A model generated the notes under the pieces. That model searched no databases. It saw only the letters and a program-made list of their open reading frames with translations, and had not been told where the DNA came from. From Flavobacteriales bacterium UBA5081 (GTDB lineage Bacteria > Bacteroidota > Bacteroidia > Flavobacteriales_E > Vicingaceae): a stretch of 44,541 bases of DNA. A program made the position numbers and the translations under genes. The DNA is taken from positions 1-44,541 of the forward strand of contig DIAJ01000002.1 of assembly GCA_002415785.1 (NCBI GenBank). Reading direction: 5' to 3'. Below, in pieces: positions 41,690-44,541 of the stretch (position 1 is its first letter; each line of letters opens with the position of its first letter).

Positions 41690-43510
41690 CTATGCAAAAG
41701 CCTGCAAATCGGTCAACTTCTTATACACCCCGCCTTGAGCAATTAAATTGTCGTGGGTTCCGCGCTCTACAATTTCTCCATCTTGCATCACGACAATTTC
41801 ATCGGCATGTTGAATGGTAGACAGACGGTGTGCAATGACAATGGAAGTTCGGTTCTCCATCAGTTTATACAAGGCATCTTGCACCAATTTTTCAGATTCG
41901 GTATCCAAAGCAGATGTGGCTTCATCCAAGATCATAATAGGTGGATTTTTTAAGACCGCTCTGGCAATGCTGATGCGCTGTTGTTGCCCGCCGGAAAGTT
42001 TCCCTCCACCATCACCGATATTAGTCTCATAACCTTCCGGTAGTTTTTCTATGAAATCATGCGCATTGGCAATTTTAGCTGCTTCAATAACCGCTTCCTT
42101 AGTTGGGTTTTCTACGCCTAGTGCAATGTTGTTAAAAATGGTGTCGTTAAATAAAATGGAGCGTTGCGAAACAATGCCCATTAAGGCTCGAAGATCTTTT
42201 ATTTTATAATCTCTAATGTCTTTGCCATCGATAAAAACTCCTCCTTCCACCGGATCGTAAAAACGCGGCAACAAATCCACCATGGTCGATTTACCCCCAC
42301 CGGACTGTCCCACCAATGCCACCGTTTTTCCCTTGGAAACTTTGAGGTTGATGTTTTTCAACACCTTTGTTTTTTCATAAGCAAAACTCAAATTTTTATA
42401 CTCAATAGAATCTTCAAAAGTATTTATCGGCTGAGCATCCGCCTTATCTTTAATCTTGTTTTCGGCTTGTAAAACCATTTCAATGCGTTCGGTTGAAGCC
42501 GCTCCTTTTTGGATGTTGTAATAAGCTGTTGAAAGTGATTTTGCGGGATTTAGTAATTGGGAAAACATGGCAATATATCCTAAAAACTCTTCAGCACTAA
42601 ACTCAATTGCAGGGTCAACAACCATTTTACCACCATACCAAACTAAAATAACCATGACTAAAGCCCCTAAAAACTCACTAGTTGGCGAAGCCAAGTCACG
42701 CTTTCGAAACATTCTAAGCATGGTGTTTCTATAGATGGTATTAATGCCATTAAACTTTTTATTAGCTGCTTCTTCGGCATTAAACGCTTTAATGATTCTC
42801 AAGCCGCCTAAAGTCTCCTCTACATTAGAAAGCAGCTCACCCATTCTAATTTGCAATTTAGAAGAGGTTCGCTTCAAGCTTTTTCCAATTTTCCCAATAA
42901 TAAGTCCACTTATAGGCAATAAAATAAATGCAAAAAGCGTGAGTTCTGCATTCAAGGTTAACATGAAAATAAGAGACATGACAATACTAATCGGGTCACG
43001 GAAAACCATTTCCAAGGAGTTCATGATCGACCATTCAATTTCTTGAACATCTCCGGTAATCCGACTAATGATATCGCCTTTTTTCTCCTCAGAATAAAAT
43101 GAAAGAGGAAGTACTAAAATCTTACTGTAAACTTGCTCCCTTATATCTCTCACTACTCCACTACGAATTGATGCCAAGAAAAATTTGGCAAAATAGCGAA
43201 ATAAGTTTTTTAGAAAAAATAGTATCGCGATGATAACGCAGATATAAAATAAGGCGCCCTCTACTCCAAAATCGTCAATGTAGGGTGTAATTTGATAGTT
43301 AAACATCTCCTTTACATAATCAGAACTGAACCTAAATTCAGGCTGTTCAGTTACACGATCAGCTCGATTCATTATTACAGAAAGAAATGGAATAAGAGCA
43401 AGGATTGAAAGCAAATGAAAAATCACATGCAATATATTAGAAACTACACTTAACCAAGCTAATCCTTTGTAAGGAACTATGTATTTTACGATTTTTAATA
43501 AACTCTTCAT
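41690..43510 (-). CDS. MsbA-like ABC exporter (fused membrane and ATPase domains)
   Basis: This 606-residue half-transporter has a six-helix type 1 exporter domain (about 1-335) with VSNILHVIFHLLSILALIPFL and the coupling segment YSEEKKGDIISRITGDVQEIE. The ATPase domain has Walker A GQSGGGKST (401-409), Q-loop VSQRSILFNDTI, signature LSGGQQQR, Walker B IMILDEATSALD and the H-loop VIAHRLSTI. It works as a homodimer. MsbA-type exporters flip lipid A core or other lipids. It lies 9 bases behind a family 2 glycosyltransferase in one operon, which supports an envelope lipid or glycan role. The exact cargo cannot be read. Confidence 0.9.
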   Translation of the reverse strand: MKSLLKIVKYIVPYKGLAWLSVVSNILHVIFHLLSILALIPFLSVIMNRADRVTEQPEFRFSSDYVKEMFNYQITPYIDDFGVEGALFYICVIIAILFFLKNLFRYFAKFFLASIRSGVVRDIREQVYSKILVLPLSFYSEEKKGDIISRITGDVQEIEWSIMNSLEMVFRDPISIVMSLIFMLTLNAELTLFAFILLPISGLIIGKIGKSLKRTSSKLQIRMGELLSNVEETLGGLRIIKAFNAEEAANKKFNGINTIYRNTMLRMFRKRDLASPTSEFLGALVMVILVWYGGKMVVDPAIEFSAEEFLGYIAMFSQLLNPAKSLSTAYYNIQKGAASTERIEMVLQAENKIKDKADAQPINTFEDSIEYKNLSFAYEKTKVLKNINLKVSKGKTVALVGQSGGGKSTMVDLLPRFYDPVEGGVFIDGKDIRDYKIKDLRALMGIVSQRSILFNDTIFNNIALGVENPTKEAVIEAAKIANAHDFIEKLPEGYETNIGDGGGKLSGGQQQRISIARAVLKNPPIMILDEATSALDTESEKLVQDALYKLMENRTSIVIAHRLSTIQHADEIVVMQDGEIVERGTHDNLIAQGGVYKKLTDLQAFA

Positions 43511-43519
43511 CGGTATGTT

Positions 43520-44470
43520 TTAAACGTCAAGCAACTCCCAATTTTTAAAGGGAAAAAAGTGTTTTCCACCATTGAGCGTGCGCTCCAAAAAGGAAATGAA
43601 TCTATATTTTGTTTTTTCGTGTTTGAATTTAGGTCGATTGGGCTTTTGATTGGTAGTATAATTCAATTGCTCGCCCCAACTAAAGTCTTTCATTTTTTCT
43701 TTCATCACCGCCGGATGCGTTTCGGTAAACTTCGGCAGGTTTTTCAACGAGCCGTAGTCAAACTCCTGCTCTCTTTCTTTGTATAGCGCCTCGGCTTTTT
43801 GATCGCCTTTGTGAATGCTGTCTAAAGCCTTTTTCTTACTTTGCATATAACGCGGTGGACGCACCCAGCCGTAATGATAGATATAAGCATCTACTTTGGC
43901 CACCTTTAGTTTATGCGTCCCTTCTTGTTTGCGGTAGCTCTTGCCGTCAAAGTTTGGGATTCTCCGAAAGGATTGCGCCGATTCAAAAGAATGGATATCC
44001 GGCTTGTTTCGAACAATTCGAATTTCATTTTGATACCAACCGTGATGATTAATATAGTGTTTGTAATCACCAAAAAAGTGTCGGTATTTAAACAACAAAC
44101 CTTCTACTTCTTTATTATTCAGCAACTCTTCGCAGCGCGCTTGGATGACAGGCAAGTACTTTTCGTGAACTACTTCATCTGCCTGAACATAAAACAACCA
44201 ATCGCCGCTGCAGTGTTGCATGGCAATGTCGGTCTGGTGTGCATTTTCAGTTCCGTTTGGAAACTTCTCCGTATCCCATTCGGTCTCGATAATTTTTAGC
44301 TTGGGAGAATTAATGCTTTGTAAAATCTCCTTAGTATTATCGTCGGCATCTCCTTTGCCCAACACAAATACAAATTCATCGCAAATGGGTAAAATCGACA
44401 GAATCGACTCTTTGATGGGGTAATATAATTTAGAAACATTTCTTCCGAAGCTAAATCCGCTTATCTTCAT
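43520..44470 (-). CDS. Family 2-like glycosyltransferase
   Basis: This 316-residue protein has a GT-A fold without membrane segments. The opening GFSFGRNVSKLYYPIKESIL leads to EFVFVLGKGDADDNTKEIL and the DxD-like metal site WLFYVQADEVVHEKYLPVI (QADE at 96-99). A long C-terminal part with RYHFFGDYKHYINHHGWYQNE and a KVDAYIYHYGWVRPPRYM segment follows, as in glycosyltransferases near lipopolysaccharide and glycan genes. It is first of the operon with the ABC exporter. A minus-strand TAATTTCG at 44496-44489 may be the minus-7 box. The acceptor is unknown. Confidence 0.85.
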   Translation of the reverse strand: MKISGFSFGRNVSKLYYPIKESILSILPICDEFVFVLGKGDADDNTKEILQSINSPKLKIIETEWDTEKFPNGTENAHQTDIAMQHCSGDWLFYVQADEVVHEKYLPVIQARCEELLNNKEVEGLLFKYRHFFGDYKHYINHHGWYQNEIRIVRNKPDIHSFESAQSFRRIPNFDGKSYRKQEGTHKLKVAKVDAYIYHYGWVRPPRYMQSKKKALDSIHKGDQKAEALYKEREQEFDYGSLKNLPKFTETHPAVMKEKMKDFSWGEQLNYTTNQKPNRPKFKHEKTKYRFISFLERTLNGGKHFFPFKNWELLDV

Positions 44471-44541
44471 GCATGAAAAGATTTTATGCGAAATTAGTTT
44501 TTTTGAAGTTAACTGGTAAATTTGATTCCAGTTGGTTCGTT

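Overview
The window is a chromosomal segment of a Bacteroidota bacterium, most likely of the Flavobacteriia type. The reasons are several proteins ending in type IX secretion (T9SS) type A sorting domains, promoter-like TAnnTTTG minus-7 boxes instead of TATAAT, low GC with A/T-rich spacers, poor Shine-Dalgarno sequences with several TTG/GTG starts, and Bacteroidota-style families (FadL/OmpP1 porin, DUF4386, KorAB, HmgA/HppD pair). No prophage, plasmid gene, transposase, CRISPR array, rRNA or tRNA was recognised. Most of the window is ordinary core genome with small accessory patches.

Layout. 1-3182: the end of a T9SS-secreted protein, followed by two tandem copies of another T9SS-secreted protein. 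The second copy is frameshifted in a run of nine G, and the spacer between them keeps a fossil of the 3' end of the upstream gene, so the tandem duplication can be read directly. 3204-6891 (minus): a two-gene operon of a large Eco57I-like adenine methyltransferase and a small PD-(D/E)xK nuclease, a likely restriction-modification or related defence module. 7224-11082: trhO, then tyrosine catabolism genes hmgA and hppD separated by a four-helix-bundle gene inside an inverted-repeat unit; a solo copy of that repeat lies 12 kb away behind pyrH. 11157-17786: aspS (minus), tadA, an S41 peptidase, a T9SS protein (minus) and a bacilliredoxin, with a fossil of the tadA 3' end. 17884-22210: the translation cluster rplM-rpsI-rpsB-tsf-pyrH-frr. 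22263-23580: a DUF4386 membrane protein and a convergent Crp/Fnr regulator, with an FNR-like palindrome in front of the DUF4386 gene. 23874-26743 (minus): 2-oxoacid:ferredoxin oxidoreductase korA-korB.

26975-33644: an erythromycin-esterase-like exported protein, a FadL porin followed by a GDSL lipoprotein, plsC-gatC (minus) diverging from trpS, and a small lipoprotein. 33821-38144 (minus): two exported amidohydrolase-like proteins, several domains of which have lost metal ligands. 38145-38753: a gene-free stretch with interspersed repeats. 38754-44470: a four-TM membrane protein, hflX, a winged-helix Fic protein lacking the canonical Fic histidine and preceded by a symmetric four-site operator-like array, then an MsbA-like ABC exporter and a family 2 glycosyltransferase (an envelope glycan/lipid operon).

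The points most worth following are the methyltransferase-nuclease pair, the repeat-bounded four-helix-bundle unit with its solo repeat, the Fic variant with its operator array, the Crp/Fnr-DUF4386 circuit, the back-to-back near-leaderless plsC/trpS promoters, and the poly-G frameshift in a duplicated secreted protein. All family assignments come from reading motifs; no database search was run.
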